DNA of 64,000 nt from Metaruminococcus_A sp003150405 (GTDB taxonomy: Bacteria; Bacillota; Clostridia; Oscillospirales; Ruminococcaceae): positions 1 to 64,000 of the forward strand of contig CABUBB010000006.1 in NCBI GenBank assembly GCA_902489745.1. Direction: 5' to 3'. Shown piece by piece: positions 34,486-42,551 of the stretch. The notes beneath the pieces are model-generated. The model was not told where the DNA came from, searched no databases, and was given only the letters and a program-made list of their open reading frames with translations. Each line of letters starts with the position of its first letter. Within the stretch, counting starts at the first letter, position 1. The position numbers were made by a program, and so were the translations under genes.

Positions 34486-34725
34486 TTAAACCACCTCATA
34501 GTGGGTAGCGGCATCCTCTTTTTTGACGTATTCGCTCACCTTAAGCACCTTCACCCTTAATGGAGTGGCGCCCATATTGATCTCAATAACGTCGCCGATC
34601 TTTACGTCGTAAGACGCGCGGGCCGCCTTGCCGTTTACTACAATTTTCCCTGCGTCGCAGGCTTCATTCGCAACGGTGCGGCGCTTAATCAGCCGTACAA
34701 TTTTCAAATATTTATCCAGTCTCAT
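34486..34725 (-). CDS. rqcP: S4-domain RNA-binding protein RqcP (YabO)
   Basis: 79 residues from the ATG at 34725 after AGAGG. A single S4 domain: MRLDKYLKIVRLIKRRTVANEACDAG, followed by KIVVNGKAARASYDVKIGD. RqcP works with RqcH in ribosome-associated quality control, supporting alanine tailing of stalled chains on the 50S subunit. It starts only about 30 nt after the hup terminator, so it is probably read through that terminator. Confidence 0.94.
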   Translation of the reverse strand: MRLDKYLKIVRLIKRRTVANEACDAGKIVVNGKAARASYDVKIGDVIEINMGATPLRVKVLKVSEYVKKEDAATHYEVV

Positions 34726-34756
34726 AGCAACCTCTTTTTTGATATAAAAACAACAA

Positions 34757-34787
34757 AAAGGGCTGTGCACATTCTGCACGGCCCTTT
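34757..34787 (-). terminator. hup terminator
   Basis: Stem AAAGGGC(T)GTGCA / TGCAC(G)GCCCTTT with one G-U-type pair; on the - strand followed by TTGTTGTTTTTA. It leaves about 30 nt before rqcP, too little for a promoter, so partial readthrough is likely. Confidence 0.85.
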
Positions 34788-34803
34788 GGATACCGGAACT
34801 GTC

Positions 34804-35079
34804 TTATTTTGCGACAGCGTCTTTCAGAGCTTTACCAGCTTTGAATGCCGGAACTTTGGTAGCAGCAATGGTGATCTTCTCGCCAGTTGCAGGGTTTTTA
34901 CCCTCTCTTGCAGCACGGTCACGCACTTCAAAGGTGCCAAAGCCAACAAGCTGAACCTTCTCGCCGGCAACCAAGGAGTCGGAAATAGCAGAAATAACAG
35001 CGCTAACTGCTTTATCAGCATCTTTCTTAGAAATTTCGGCTTTTGCAGCCACGGCACTAATCAAATCGGTTTTTGTCAT
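34804..35079 (-). CDS. hup: DNA-binding protein HU
   Basis: 91 residues. Typical HU: MTKTDLISAVAAKAEISKKDADKAV, then VQLVGFGTFEVRDRAAREGKNPATGEKI with the DNA-intercalating arm NPATG, ending KAGKALKDAV. It is a nucleoid protein, expected to be very abundant (strong Shine-Dalgarno CGGAGGTTC, own terminator). The mazG-hup-rqcP-yabP-yabQ-divIC order is conserved in Firmicutes. Confidence 0.97.
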   Translation of the reverse strand: MTKTDLISAVAAKAEISKKDADKAVSAVISAISDSLVAGEKVQLVGFGTFEVRDRAAREGKNPATGEKITIAATKVPAFKAGKALKDAVAK

Positions 35080-35123
35080 TTTTTAGAACCTCCGTAATTT
35101 TATTATCCAATAGGCAGATAAGC

Positions 35124-35924
35124 CTATGAATGAACTCTTGTTTTTGCCTCCGCCCAAAGCCGGTTGAGCTCGTCCAGCGGGGCATCTTTCATTTGAATTC
35201 CTTGCTCTCCCGCAAGCTTTTCCACCTCGGCGAACCGCCGGATGAATTTTTCGGTGGCAAAGGAAAGGGCCTCCTCAGCGTCCAGATGCAGAAAGCGGGA
35301 TACATTGACACAGCTAAACAGCAGATCGCCGAACTCCTCGGCAACCGCTTCCCGGTTCCCGGAGGTAACCGCCTCTTTGAGCTCACACAGCTCGGAATCC
35401 AAATCCTTCATACTGTCGTCCAATGCAGGGTAGTCAAACCCTGTTTTAGCGGCGCACTGCTGAACCTTTGCGCTTCGCATCAGCGCCGGAAGGACTTTGG
35501 GAACCGAAAGCACTGCGTCAGTCTGGGTTTTCTGCCCCTTTTCCTGTTTCTTGATTTCATCCCAGTTGCGCAGAACCTCCTCCGAGGTGCTGGCAACCAC
35601 ATCGCCGAAGATATGGGGATGACGCAGAATCAGCTTTTTGCAGATACCGTCACAGACGTCATCAAAATCAAAGGCACCCTCTTCCGCCTCCATCTGAGCA
35701 TGAAACACCACTTGGAGCAGCACATCACCCAGCTCTTCTTCGAGCAGCGCCTTATCCCGGTTGTCAATGGCCTCGACAACCTCGTAGGTCTCCTCAATGA
35801 AATTGCGGCGGATGCTCTCATGGGTCTGTTCCCTGTCCCACGGACAGCCGTTTTCACTGCGGAGCACCCTCATAATCTCCAAAAGATCCTCCACCCGGTA
35901 CCGTTCTTTCCGCTTAAAATCCAT
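35124..35924 (-). CDS. mazG: Nucleoside triphosphate pyrophosphohydrolase MazG
   Basis: 266 residues with two MazG domains. Domain 1 (about 20-110) has CPWDREQTHESIRRNFIEETYEVVEAID and EELGDVLLQVVFHAQ (EExxE and ExxD metal sites). Domain 2 (about 165-255) has DSELCELKEAV and EEFGDLLFSCVNVSRFL. It hydrolyses (d)NTPs to monophosphates and may lower ppGpp or damaged nucleotides. In Bacillus the equivalent is the C-terminal half of YabN; here the N-terminal methylase-like half is absent, so it is a stand-alone MazG. Confidence 0.95.
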   Translation of the reverse strand: MDFKRKERYRVEDLLEIMRVLRSENGCPWDREQTHESIRRNFIEETYEVVEAIDNRDKALLEEELGDVLLQVVFHAQMEAEEGAFDFDDVCDGICKKLILRHPHIFGDVVASTSEEVLRNWDEIKKQEKGQKTQTDAVLSVPKVLPALMRSAKVQQCAAKTGFDYPALDDSMKDLDSELCELKEAVTSGNREAVAEEFGDLLFSCVNVSRFLHLDAEEALSFATEKFIRRFAEVEKLAGEQGIQMKDAPLDELNRLWAEAKTRVHS

Positions 35925-35972
35925 GCATAAACCCTATCTTTCAACATCCTCTGAAAAACTCATGTTCTTATA

Positions 35973-37709
35973 TTAACGCATCAATCCCATTTTTTCAAGT
36001 ACTTTTGCTACTTTTTTCCCGCCTGGAATCATCTCAAAATCACTCTTTTCAACAGCTTTGAGGCAAACGGCGGTAATCAGGTAAAAAATTGCGGCCGCCA
36101 ATATAGCGGCGGCAAGAGAGAGCCGCATGCTGCAAATGCGGGAACAAAGGGAAAAAACGGTTGCCGCGGCAATTCCGCAGAGAATACTGGCAATGAGCGG
36201 CCGCACAAAAATACTGGAGTAGTGAAATTTCATTCCGGTAATTTTTACCAGCGCCGTCAACTCCAGAATTAAGATAACAACATAGCATAAAACCGAAGCC
36301 AACGCGGCGCCATGGACGTTGACCGCCGGGATTGACATCAGCACCATGTTGAACAGCAGCTTGACACACCCGCCAATGACCATGTGCTTCACCGGCAGCT
36401 TTGCATAACCCAGCGCCTGCAAAACGCTGAACAGCAGCATGGATCCCGCCTGAAAAATCACCCCTATTCCCATGATTGCCAAAACAGGGGTGGCAATATA
36501 CACTTCTGCCGGGCGGGAGGAAAATAATGCGGACAAAATGGGGTCTGCCAGTACCGTAATTCCAATTCCACAGGGGATGGACACCAGCATAGTAATGCGG
36601 ATCACCAGTTCCATGTTGCGGCGGGTATAATCCCGGTTGCCGCGCGCCCAGCTCGACGCAATGTTGGGCAGGGCGCTTTTGGCAAATACCCCGGCAATGG
36701 CGGGGATAATGCCATAAATAGAAACGGCCAGGCCGGTATAACACCCGTACAAATAGTTTGGCACATCGGTGAGCGCCATATCCGCCGGAATTGCAGAACC
36801 GTAAACCGCAAGCAATTCCGACGCATGCTCCCGCACAAGAAAATTCAATCGGTTCATCATGGACAGCAGGTCGGCAAACGAGGTGATGTTGAGCACAAAC
36901 CCACCCAGACAGATGGGAAACGCAATGGATACAAGCTGCCGAAACAACGCACGTCGGCCTTGCGGAGTTGGGGATGCCTTGCGTTCCAAATCGGTAATAC
37001 TGTCGTTGTGGTGATAGCGAATCATCAAATAAAGAGCGCCGACCAGGTTACTGATGCTGACGCCGATGATTGAAGCCGCCGCCGCGTAGGGCACTGCGGC
37101 GGCGCCAACCTGGGAGGCTTCCTCTACATAGGTGCCGAAAACAAAACCGGTCGCCTCAAACTGGCTCTGCGCGTAGGACATGACCCAAATTGCAAGTCCC
37201 AGCCCCGCCGCGAGCTTGGAAACCATCTCCACCACCTGGGAAACGGCAGTGGGGCGCATATCACACAGGCCCTCAAAGTAACCGCGGTAAGCGGAAATGA
37301 TACAGCCGAACAGGATGGTCGGCGCAATAGCGGCCACCGACCAGTAGGCGTTGGGATTTTTCACCGCGTGGACAAAGAAATCCGAAACACCAAGCATCAG
37401 CGCCGTGCCGGCAATCCCGGTCGCGAGGTAAAAGAGCATGGAAATCCGAAAAATCCGGCGTACATCGCGGTAGCGCCCAAGCACTGAATTTTCAGCGATC
37501 ATTTTGGAGACCGCCGCCGGAAGGCCGCCCACTGCTAAGGAGTAGATGGGCGAAAACAGCATAAAAGAGGTGTTGTAATACCCCATGCCAACACCGCCCA
37601 GGATGTTGGTGAGCGGTATTTTAAACACCAGTCCGAGGATCTTGACGATTATAAGCGAAACGGCAAGAATAGCCGCGCCGTGGATAAAACTCTGCCGGTT
37701 CGATTTCAT
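35973..37709 (-). CDS. spoVB: MOP-superfamily flippase, SpoVB-like
   Basis: 578 residues with about 14 hydrophobic helices. It opens SFIHGAAILAVSLIIVKILGLVFKIPLTN and SLAVGGLPAAVSKMIAE, the start of polysaccharide-transporter (Wzx/MurJ-like) proteins, and is closest to SpoVB/YabM. It probably flips a lipid-linked peptidoglycan or polysaccharide precursor. Its place immediately upstream of mazG-hup-yabP matches Bacillus (yabM-yabN). The SpoVB name is by context and family; MurJ-like housekeeping activity is equally possible. Confidence 0.86.
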   Translation of the reverse strand: MKSNRQSFIHGAAILAVSLIIVKILGLVFKIPLTNILGGVGMGYYNTSFMLFSPIYSLAVGGLPAAVSKMIAENSVLGRYRDVRRIFRISMLFYLATGIAGTALMLGVSDFFVHAVKNPNAYWSVAAIAPTILFGCIISAYRGYFEGLCDMRPTAVSQVVEMVSKLAAGLGLAIWVMSYAQSQFEATGFVFGTYVEEASQVGAAAVPYAAAASIIGVSISNLVGALYLMIRYHHNDSITDLERKASPTPQGRRALFRQLVSIAFPICLGGFVLNITSFADLLSMMNRLNFLVREHASELLAVYGSAIPADMALTDVPNYLYGCYTGLAVSIYGIIPAIAGVFAKSALPNIASSWARGNRDYTRRNMELVIRITMLVSIPCGIGITVLADPILSALFSSRPAEVYIATPVLAIMGIGVIFQAGSMLLFSVLQALGYAKLPVKHMVIGGCVKLLFNMVLMSIPAVNVHGAALASVLCYVVILILELTALVKITGMKFHYSSIFVRPLIASILCGIAAATVFSLCSRICSMRLSLAAAILAAAIFYLITAVCLKAVEKSDFEMIPGGKKVAKVLEKMGLMR

Positions 37710-37734
37710 GTCCTGCCCCCCCAGGGGCGGAAAA

Positions 37735-37782
37735 AACCGCCCGTGTTGTCATACCACATTGTATGAACAAGCAGGGGCGGTT
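37735..37782 (-). terminator. Terminator after the purine nucleoside phosphorylase gene
   Basis: Outer stem AACCGCCC / GGGCGGTT, inner stem TTGT-CATAC / GTATG-AACAA; on the - strand followed by TTTTTTCC. It separates the PNP unit from spoVB. Confidence 0.85.
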
Positions 37783-37787
37783 ATACG

Positions 37788-38612
37788 CTAGATTTTTGTA
37801 AGGATGCCGCACAGCAGGCGGATAAAATCCTCTGAGCGCCGGGCAGCGGTTTCGGTCACATCGTCGTCCGAAAGCGGGGTGAGTGAAATTCCGGCCGCCG
37901 GGTTGGTGATACAGGAAATACCGAGTGTCCGCATACCGCACTGGGCCGCAGCAATCGCCTCCGCAACGGTGGACATTCCCACCGCGTCGGCGCCAAGTGC
38001 GCGCAGCGCGCGGATCTCCGCAGGCGTTTCGTACTGCGGGCCTGGCATATAGGCGTAAACGCCTTCGCGCGGCGGCAGGTGCAGCTCCTTTATCACCGCA
38101 AGAGCGGTTTGACGTAAACTCTTGTCATAGGCGTTTGACATATCGAAAAAGCGCGGGCCAAACGCCGGAAGGTGCGGACCACGTACCGGGCTGTCGTCAA
38201 AAAAGTAGAGGTGGTCGGAAATACACATAAAATCCCCGACCGAAAGCTCCGGCGCAATGCCGCCCGCCGCATTGGTGAGGATGAGGTTTTTCACCCCGAG
38301 CAGGTGGAGCACCCGGACAAAAAAGGCGGTATCCGCAAGCGAATACCCCTCGTAAGCGTGTACCCGCCCCGATAGGACGTACACCGGCCTGCCCTCAACC
38401 CGACCGCACAGTAATTCCCCCTTATGCGCTTGGTTGGTGGTGCCCGGCGCATGCGGGATATCGCAGTACGGCACCGCATACCCCTCCCGCACCCGGGCTG
38501 TGAACCCGTCAAGGCCGGAGCCGAGCACCACAGCGGTATCCGCCCCATTTGGAAAACGGCCGCGGAGAAAATCCGCGGCCTGTTTGTACTGTTCCATCGT
38601 CAAAGCGTTCAT
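37788..38612 (-). CDS. punA: Purine-nucleoside phosphorylase (trimeric, PunA-like)
   Basis: 274 residues from the ATG at 38612, after GGAGGGCTG. It splits (deoxy)inosine and guanosine with phosphate. The phosphate and sugar sites are visible in LGSGLDGF (about 31), GRVHAYEGY (about 84), NAAGGI (about 115), GPQYETPAEIRAL (about 190) and GMSTVAEAIAAAQCGMRTLGISCITNPAAG (about 212-241), the trimeric PNP signature. The ATG overlaps the preceding stop (TGATG), so it is coupled to the zinc-ribbon gene. Confidence 0.94.
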   Translation of the reverse strand: MNALTMEQYKQAADFLRGRFPNGADTAVVLGSGLDGFTARVREGYAVPYCDIPHAPGTTNQAHKGELLCGRVEGRPVYVLSGRVHAYEGYSLADTAFFVRVLHLLGVKNLILTNAAGGIAPELSVGDFMCISDHLYFFDDSPVRGPHLPAFGPRFFDMSNAYDKSLRQTALAVIKELHLPPREGVYAYMPGPQYETPAEIRALRALGADAVGMSTVAEAIAAAQCGMRTLGISCITNPAAGISLTPLSDDDVTETAARRSEDFIRLLCGILTKI

Positions 38613-38983
38613 CAGCCCTCCGCATCCATCAGACGGCTGCCGCATTTGACGCAGTAAACCGCCTCCTGCGGGTTTTTGGCGCCGCAGGTGTCACAAACCA
38701 CCTGGTTCTTCAATGCAGCGAGCTTCGCCTCGGTTGAAGCACGCTCCTCCACAAAGCCGTCAATCTCTTCTACAACCGAAGAAATCAGGTCGGCGTCCTC
38801 GTAATTTGCCTTTTTCATGTTATAAACAGCGCCGCCGAGCTTTTCATACGCCCTGCGAATGTCCGAATTAATTTGAGAAACCTGTAGCTTGAGCCTGGAA
38901 ATTTCCACAACCCGCTCCGCCTTTTTTCCCGCAGTTTCTGCAAAATCCTTCGCTTTATCCACAACATCATCGAACGTAGCCAT
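38612..38983 (-). CDS. Coiled-coil protein with C-terminal zinc ribbon
   Basis: 123 residues from the ATG at 38983 after AAAGGGG. An alpha-helical, charged N-terminal part (VDKAKDFAETAGKKAERVVEISRLKLQVSQINSDIRRAYEKLG) is followed by a CxxC-N12-CxxC zinc ribbon (CDTCGAKNPQEAVYCVKC, about 98-115). This is a common small Firmicutes protein of unknown role. It is encoded between the kinase and PNP genes and coupled to the latter. Confidence 0.78.
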   Translation of the reverse strand: MATFDDVVDKAKDFAETAGKKAERVVEISRLKLQVSQINSDIRRAYEKLGGAVYNMKKANYEDADLISSVVEEIDGFVEERASTEAKLAALKNQVVCDTCGAKNPQEAVYCVKCGSRLMDAEG

Positions 38984-39048
38984 TCTACTGCCCCTTTCCG
39001 GTAAACCGTTTTCTTCTAGTGCTATTATAATCCCCCAAACGCAGGAAT

Positions 39049-39993
39049 TCAACCAATAAACTCCTGTAAAAGCGATTTTACAGGTACCCTTTTCACTGGG
39101 ATTTCCCCAAAGTGAAGCAGCTTCCGGTAAAGCTGCAGCGCCTCCGGGCCATAGGCCTCATGCTCGGTCAGTGCCATGAGCAGCGGAGTCAGCAGCGGCT
39201 TGTAAACCAACGGTTCATAGCTGTAAACCGTGTTAAGCATTGCATCGGCATAAGGGTAAAACGGCCTGATATACAGATCCTCCCCCTCACAGACACCCGG
39301 CCACATGCCAAAAGTCACATCCACTGAAGCCCCGCGGTGTCGGTAATCCCGGATGGCGCGCCGCACAAACCGCACCTCACGGGAGGTGAGGACGGTCTCG
39401 TCCCCATCGACGAAGGCGCTGTCCACATCCATACAAATTTTGAAGAACGCTCCATAATCCAACCCGTAGGTGAGCAGCGGATTGAGTGCGTGAAGGCCCT
39501 CAATGAGCACAACGCTGTCCCTGTCAAGCTTTAAAAGCTCGCTTTTTTCGCTGGCGCGGGCGGTGAGAAAATCATAATGCGGCAAAACGGCCTCCCCGTG
39601 GTACATCAGTGACCAAAGGGTACGGTTGACCGCACTGAGGTTGATGGAATGCACCGAATCATACCGGATAGAGCCATCCGGATTCCGCCGCATCTCAGAG
39701 GGCTGCTTGAAAAAATTATCCAGCGAAAGCACAACCGGGTTTAACCCATGCTGTTTCAGCTCGTCGGTCAGCCGGTAGCTCGTTGTGGTTTTGCCGGAAC
39801 CGGACGGGCCGGAAATGAGGATCATTTTATGGAGCTTCCAGCCATCGAGGTAACGCTCCACGGTGCTTCTGATTGTTTCCAGATAAGCGTTTTCGGCCGC
39901 GTCAATCAGCCCCGCCATATCCTGTTCGCACAGCCGGTTAATGGCGGACGCATCCAGCCGTTTATTCTGTTTTGCAAAATCCTTCCCGCTCAT
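39049..39993 (-). CDS. Uridine kinase / phosphoribulokinase-type P-loop kinase
   Basis: 314 residues. Walker A GPSGSGKTTTS (about 60-70) is followed by LSLDNFFK (the catalytic DxxY/F-like segment of the uridine kinase family), PHYDFLTA and VLIEGLHALNP. The N-terminal 50 residues are helical and the C-terminus extends beyond standard Udk (about 210 residues), as in the threonyl-tRNA-synthetase/uridine-kinase-like group of Clostridia. It probably phosphorylates uridine or cytidine, but other small alcohols are possible. The start overlaps hemZ by 32 nt; AAGGTGAAAG supports the ATG at 39993. Confidence 0.82.
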   Translation of the reverse strand: MSGKDFAKQNKRLDASAINRLCEQDMAGLIDAAENAYLETIRSTVERYLDGWKLHKMILISGPSGSGKTTTSYRLTDELKQHGLNPVVLSLDNFFKQPSEMRRNPDGSIRYDSVHSINLSAVNRTLWSLMYHGEAVLPHYDFLTARASEKSELLKLDRDSVVLIEGLHALNPLLTYGLDYGAFFKICMDVDSAFVDGDETVLTSREVRFVRRAIRDYRHRGASVDVTFGMWPGVCEGEDLYIRPFYPYADAMLNTVYSYEPLVYKPLLTPLLMALTEHEAYGPEALQLYRKLLHFGEIPVKRVPVKSLLQEFIG

Positions 39994-41449
39994 AAAACGC
40001 TTTCACCTTACCTTTCCGTTCCAGCATTTCCCCAAACTGCCCAATGTATTCATACGGAAATTTATAATTGAAAATGCGTTCAATGTATCCGCTTTGTTGG
40101 TCGACCAGCTTGCTCACCGCACCTGCTCCAAACGCGAGGACGGTCTCAAGCTCCTCCATCATATAAATGTTGTAAATTCCTTCATATCCCGGCTTGCAGA
40201 AGCCGACGTTTTCCAGGTTTTGCAGCGTGTTTTTCTGCCGGTAAAGATAATAAGGCAGGTACCCTGCCTCCCCAAGCATTTGCTGGGCGGCGTCTGCCAT
40301 TTCCGCAGTGGGATTGCGCCGGACCTCAGCAATCGCTTCTGCGTCGTTGTAAAGGTTTGACGAACGCTTGACCGACAGGGTGTGCACCGTAATGTTTTCC
40401 GGCGCAAGGGAAAGGGCGGTCTGCATGGTTGCATGGAAGCCCTCAAGAGTATCCCCTTTCAGGCCTGCAATGAAGTCCATATTGATGTTGTCAAAACCGA
40501 GCTCCCGTGCGAGCTGGTAACATTCCACCACCTGCGCAGCAGTGTGCTTCCGCCCAATTTCCCGCAGGACTCCGTCATCAAAGCTCTGTGGATTAATGCT
40601 GATGCGTGTCGCCCCCGCCGCCCGGATAGCCTCCAGCTTTTCCCGGGTGATGGTATCCGCACGTCCGGCTTCTACGGTATATTCCAGCAGGCCGGACAGA
40701 TCAAACGCTTCCTCCAGCGTGCCAAACAATCGGGCAAGCTGTTCCGCCTCCAGCACTGTCGGGGTGCCGCCGCCAAAATAAACCGTTTTGGGCACAAGCC
40801 CAAGCTGCTTTGTCAGCTTGGCCGTTTCGCGGATTTCATCACAAAGGCGATCCAGGTAATCCGGGATGAGCTTTTTTGCCTGCTCGACCGAATGGGAAAC
40901 AAAGGAGCAGTACTGGCAGCGGGACGGGCAGAACGGAATGGAGACATAAATGCTGAAATCCCGCTTCCGGATGGCAGAAGCCACCGGACGCTGGATGCGC
41001 GCAATATCAATCAGCAGCCTTGTTTTTTGCGGCGTGACCTTTAAGTCCCGCTCAAATGCTGTTACAATCTGCTCCTCGCTCTGCTCCGCAAGGCGCTGGG
41101 ACACCAGCTTTACCGGCCGGATGCCAGTGAGGATTCCCCATTTTGGGTGCAGTCCGGTGAATTCCTCCAGAATTTCATAAATCATCACAGCAAAAACCCG
41201 CTCACATTCTGCCGAATAATCGGCTCTGGAACGGTCTACCGTCTGAATACAGCTCATTACCTCGCCGTGGTAATGCACCGTCACAGTGAGGCGCGCTTCA
41301 TTTTCTTCTTCGGTACGGGTCGTTACAACAGCATTTTCGTCGTCCCCCGCACCGTCGTAAACAATGCCGAGCTTGATGAGGGGAAAAAACATCTTGATTA
41401 GATGTTCCAGCTCATATTTATAGGTATGTCCGTTGAGGTATAGCGTCAT
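39962..41449 (-). CDS. hemZ: Coproporphyrinogen dehydrogenase-like radical SAM protein HemZ
   Basis: 495 residues. The radical SAM cluster motif is FCPSRCQYCSF (about 172-182, CxxxCxxC), with PKTVYFGGGTPT and ATRISINPQSF as in HemN/HemZ. A distinct N-terminal domain (about 1-160) and the C-terminal YYLYRQKNTLQNLENVGF distinguish HemZ from HemN/HemW. Related proteins oxidise coproporphyrinogen III or act in heme handling; in heme-less anaerobes the true role is unclear. The ATG overlaps the preceding stop by 4 nt. Confidence 0.9.
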   Translation of the reverse strand: MTLYLNGHTYKYELEHLIKMFFPLIKLGIVYDGAGDDENAVVTTRTEEENEARLTVTVHYHGEVMSCIQTVDRSRADYSAECERVFAVMIYEILEEFTGLHPKWGILTGIRPVKLVSQRLAEQSEEQIVTAFERDLKVTPQKTRLLIDIARIQRPVASAIRKRDFSIYVSIPFCPSRCQYCSFVSHSVEQAKKLIPDYLDRLCDEIRETAKLTKQLGLVPKTVYFGGGTPTVLEAEQLARLFGTLEEAFDLSGLLEYTVEAGRADTITREKLEAIRAAGATRISINPQSFDDGVLREIGRKHTAAQVVECYQLARELGFDNINMDFIAGLKGDTLEGFHATMQTALSLAPENITVHTLSVKRSSNLYNDAEAIAEVRRNPTAEMADAAQQMLGEAGYLPYYLYRQKNTLQNLENVGFCKPGYEGIYNIYMMEELETVLAFGAGAVSKLVDQQSGYIERIFNYKFPYEYIGQFGEMLERKGKVKAFYEREGFCKTE

Positions 41450-42069
41450 AAGTCTGCTCCCAAAAAAGGATTGGTGCGCCGTTCGGTTTCCAGCGTGGTT
41501 TCCGGCCCATGGCCTGGCAGGACGCGGTAGTCCCCGTCAAGCCCCGCAAGGGTTTGCAAAGAGGCCGACAGCGCACGGATATCGCCGCCGTAAAAATCGG
41601 TGCGGCCCATAGAACCGGCAAACAGGGTGTCGCCGGAAAACAGCAGATCCCCGCAAATATAAACACAGGAGCCTTTGGTGTGCCCGGGCGTATGCAATAC
41701 CTGAAACGGCATGCCGCCTGCGGTGAACTGTTCACCGTCGGTCAAAATGTGGTCTGCGGACACCGGCGGTACCGTTATGCCAACCTCGGCGGCAACATTC
41801 TTTTCCGGGTCAGACAGCAGTTCTTCATCCAACGCGTGTATCCAGACCTTGGCGCCATACTGCCCTTTAAGCTCCGCCACAGCTCCAATGTGATCAAAAT
41901 GGCCGTGGGTAAGCAAAATATCGGTCAAGGTCAGCCCATTCTGCTCCAATGCCTCGGCTATTTTCTCCGGGGACGCGCCCGGATCAACGGCGACTGCCGC
42001 TTCGGTGCGCTCCCAGACCAGGTAGCAGTTGACGGCAAGCGGGCCGACGGTTAGCTGTTTTATCTTCAT
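41446..42069 (-). CDS. MBL-fold metallohydrolase (glyoxalase II-like)
   Basis: 207 residues from the ATG at 42069, six bases after AAGGAG. The metallo-beta-lactamase motif THGHFDHIG (about 56-64) is followed by further His and Asp ligands in LHTPGHTKGS (about 127), FSGDTLF (about 150) and LPGHGPET (about 190). Proteins like this next to dtd and relA in Firmicutes (YcbL/YqgX type) are annotated as hydroxyacylglutathione hydrolases; the real thiol ester substrate is unknown. Coupled on both sides. Confidence 0.9.
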   Translation of the reverse strand: MKIKQLTVGPLAVNCYLVWERTEAAVAVDPGASPEKIAEALEQNGLTLTDILLTHGHFDHIGAVAELKGQYGAKVWIHALDEELLSDPEKNVAAEVGITVPPVSADHILTDGEQFTAGGMPFQVLHTPGHTKGSCVYICGDLLFSGDTLFAGSMGRTDFYGGDIRALSASLQTLAGLDGDYRVLPGHGPETTLETERRTNPFLGADL

Positions 42070-42080
42070 AGGGTACTCCT

Positions 42081-42539
42081 TCAACGTTTTGTGAGAAAAT
42101 CCGTGTCAAGAAGAATGGTCACCGGGCCGTCATTGACCAGAGAAACCTTCATATCTGCGCCGAATTTCCCGGTGATTACCCGGCCAGCGCAGAGTTCGCG
42201 CATCCGGGCGACAAAATGCTCATAAAGCGGCTCTGCCTCCTGCGGCGCAGCGCTCCGGTCAAAGGAAGGACGGCGGCCTTTTTTGCAGTCTGCTCCAAGC
42301 GTAAAGTTGGAAACTATGAGCAAATCTCCATCAATGTCGTTGACCGAACGGTTCATCTTATCGTTTTCATCGGTAAAAATGCGGAGACTCGCGGCTTTTT
42401 CCGCAAGGATGTCCGCCTGCACCTCTGTATCGCCCTGCATCACGCCAAGCAGCAGCACAAGCCCTGGCCCAATCGCGCCGCCGTCCGCCCCATCAATGAT
42501 AATGGACGCTTCCGCCGCGCGCTGTAATACCGCCTTCAT
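42081..42539 (-). CDS. dtd: D-aminoacyl-tRNA deacylase
   Basis: 152 residues. It removes D-amino acids from mischarged tRNAs. Key motifs: SNFTLGADCKKGRRPSF (about 77-93; usually SQFTLYA.) and NDGPVT (about 138-143), with the cross-subunit Gly-Pro of the DTD active site. The first motif has SNFTLGA instead of SQFTLYA, a common clostridial variant. AAAGGGGAG precedes the ATG. It lies 12 nt after relA, the usual relA-dtd order. Confidence 0.95.
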   Translation of the reverse strand: MKAVLQRAAEASIIIDGADGGAIGPGLVLLLGVMQGDTEVQADILAEKAASLRIFTDENDKMNRSVNDIDGDLLIVSNFTLGADCKKGRRPSFDRSAAPQEAEPLYEHFVARMRELCAGRVITGKFGADMKVSLVNDGPVTILLDTDFLTKR

Positions 42540-42551
42540 TTCGACTCCCCT

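Noticed and set aside
37725..37790. Possible mobile-element inverted repeat around 37735-37782
   Set aside because: Better explained as the PNP terminator because of the stem plus TTTTTT on the - strand.
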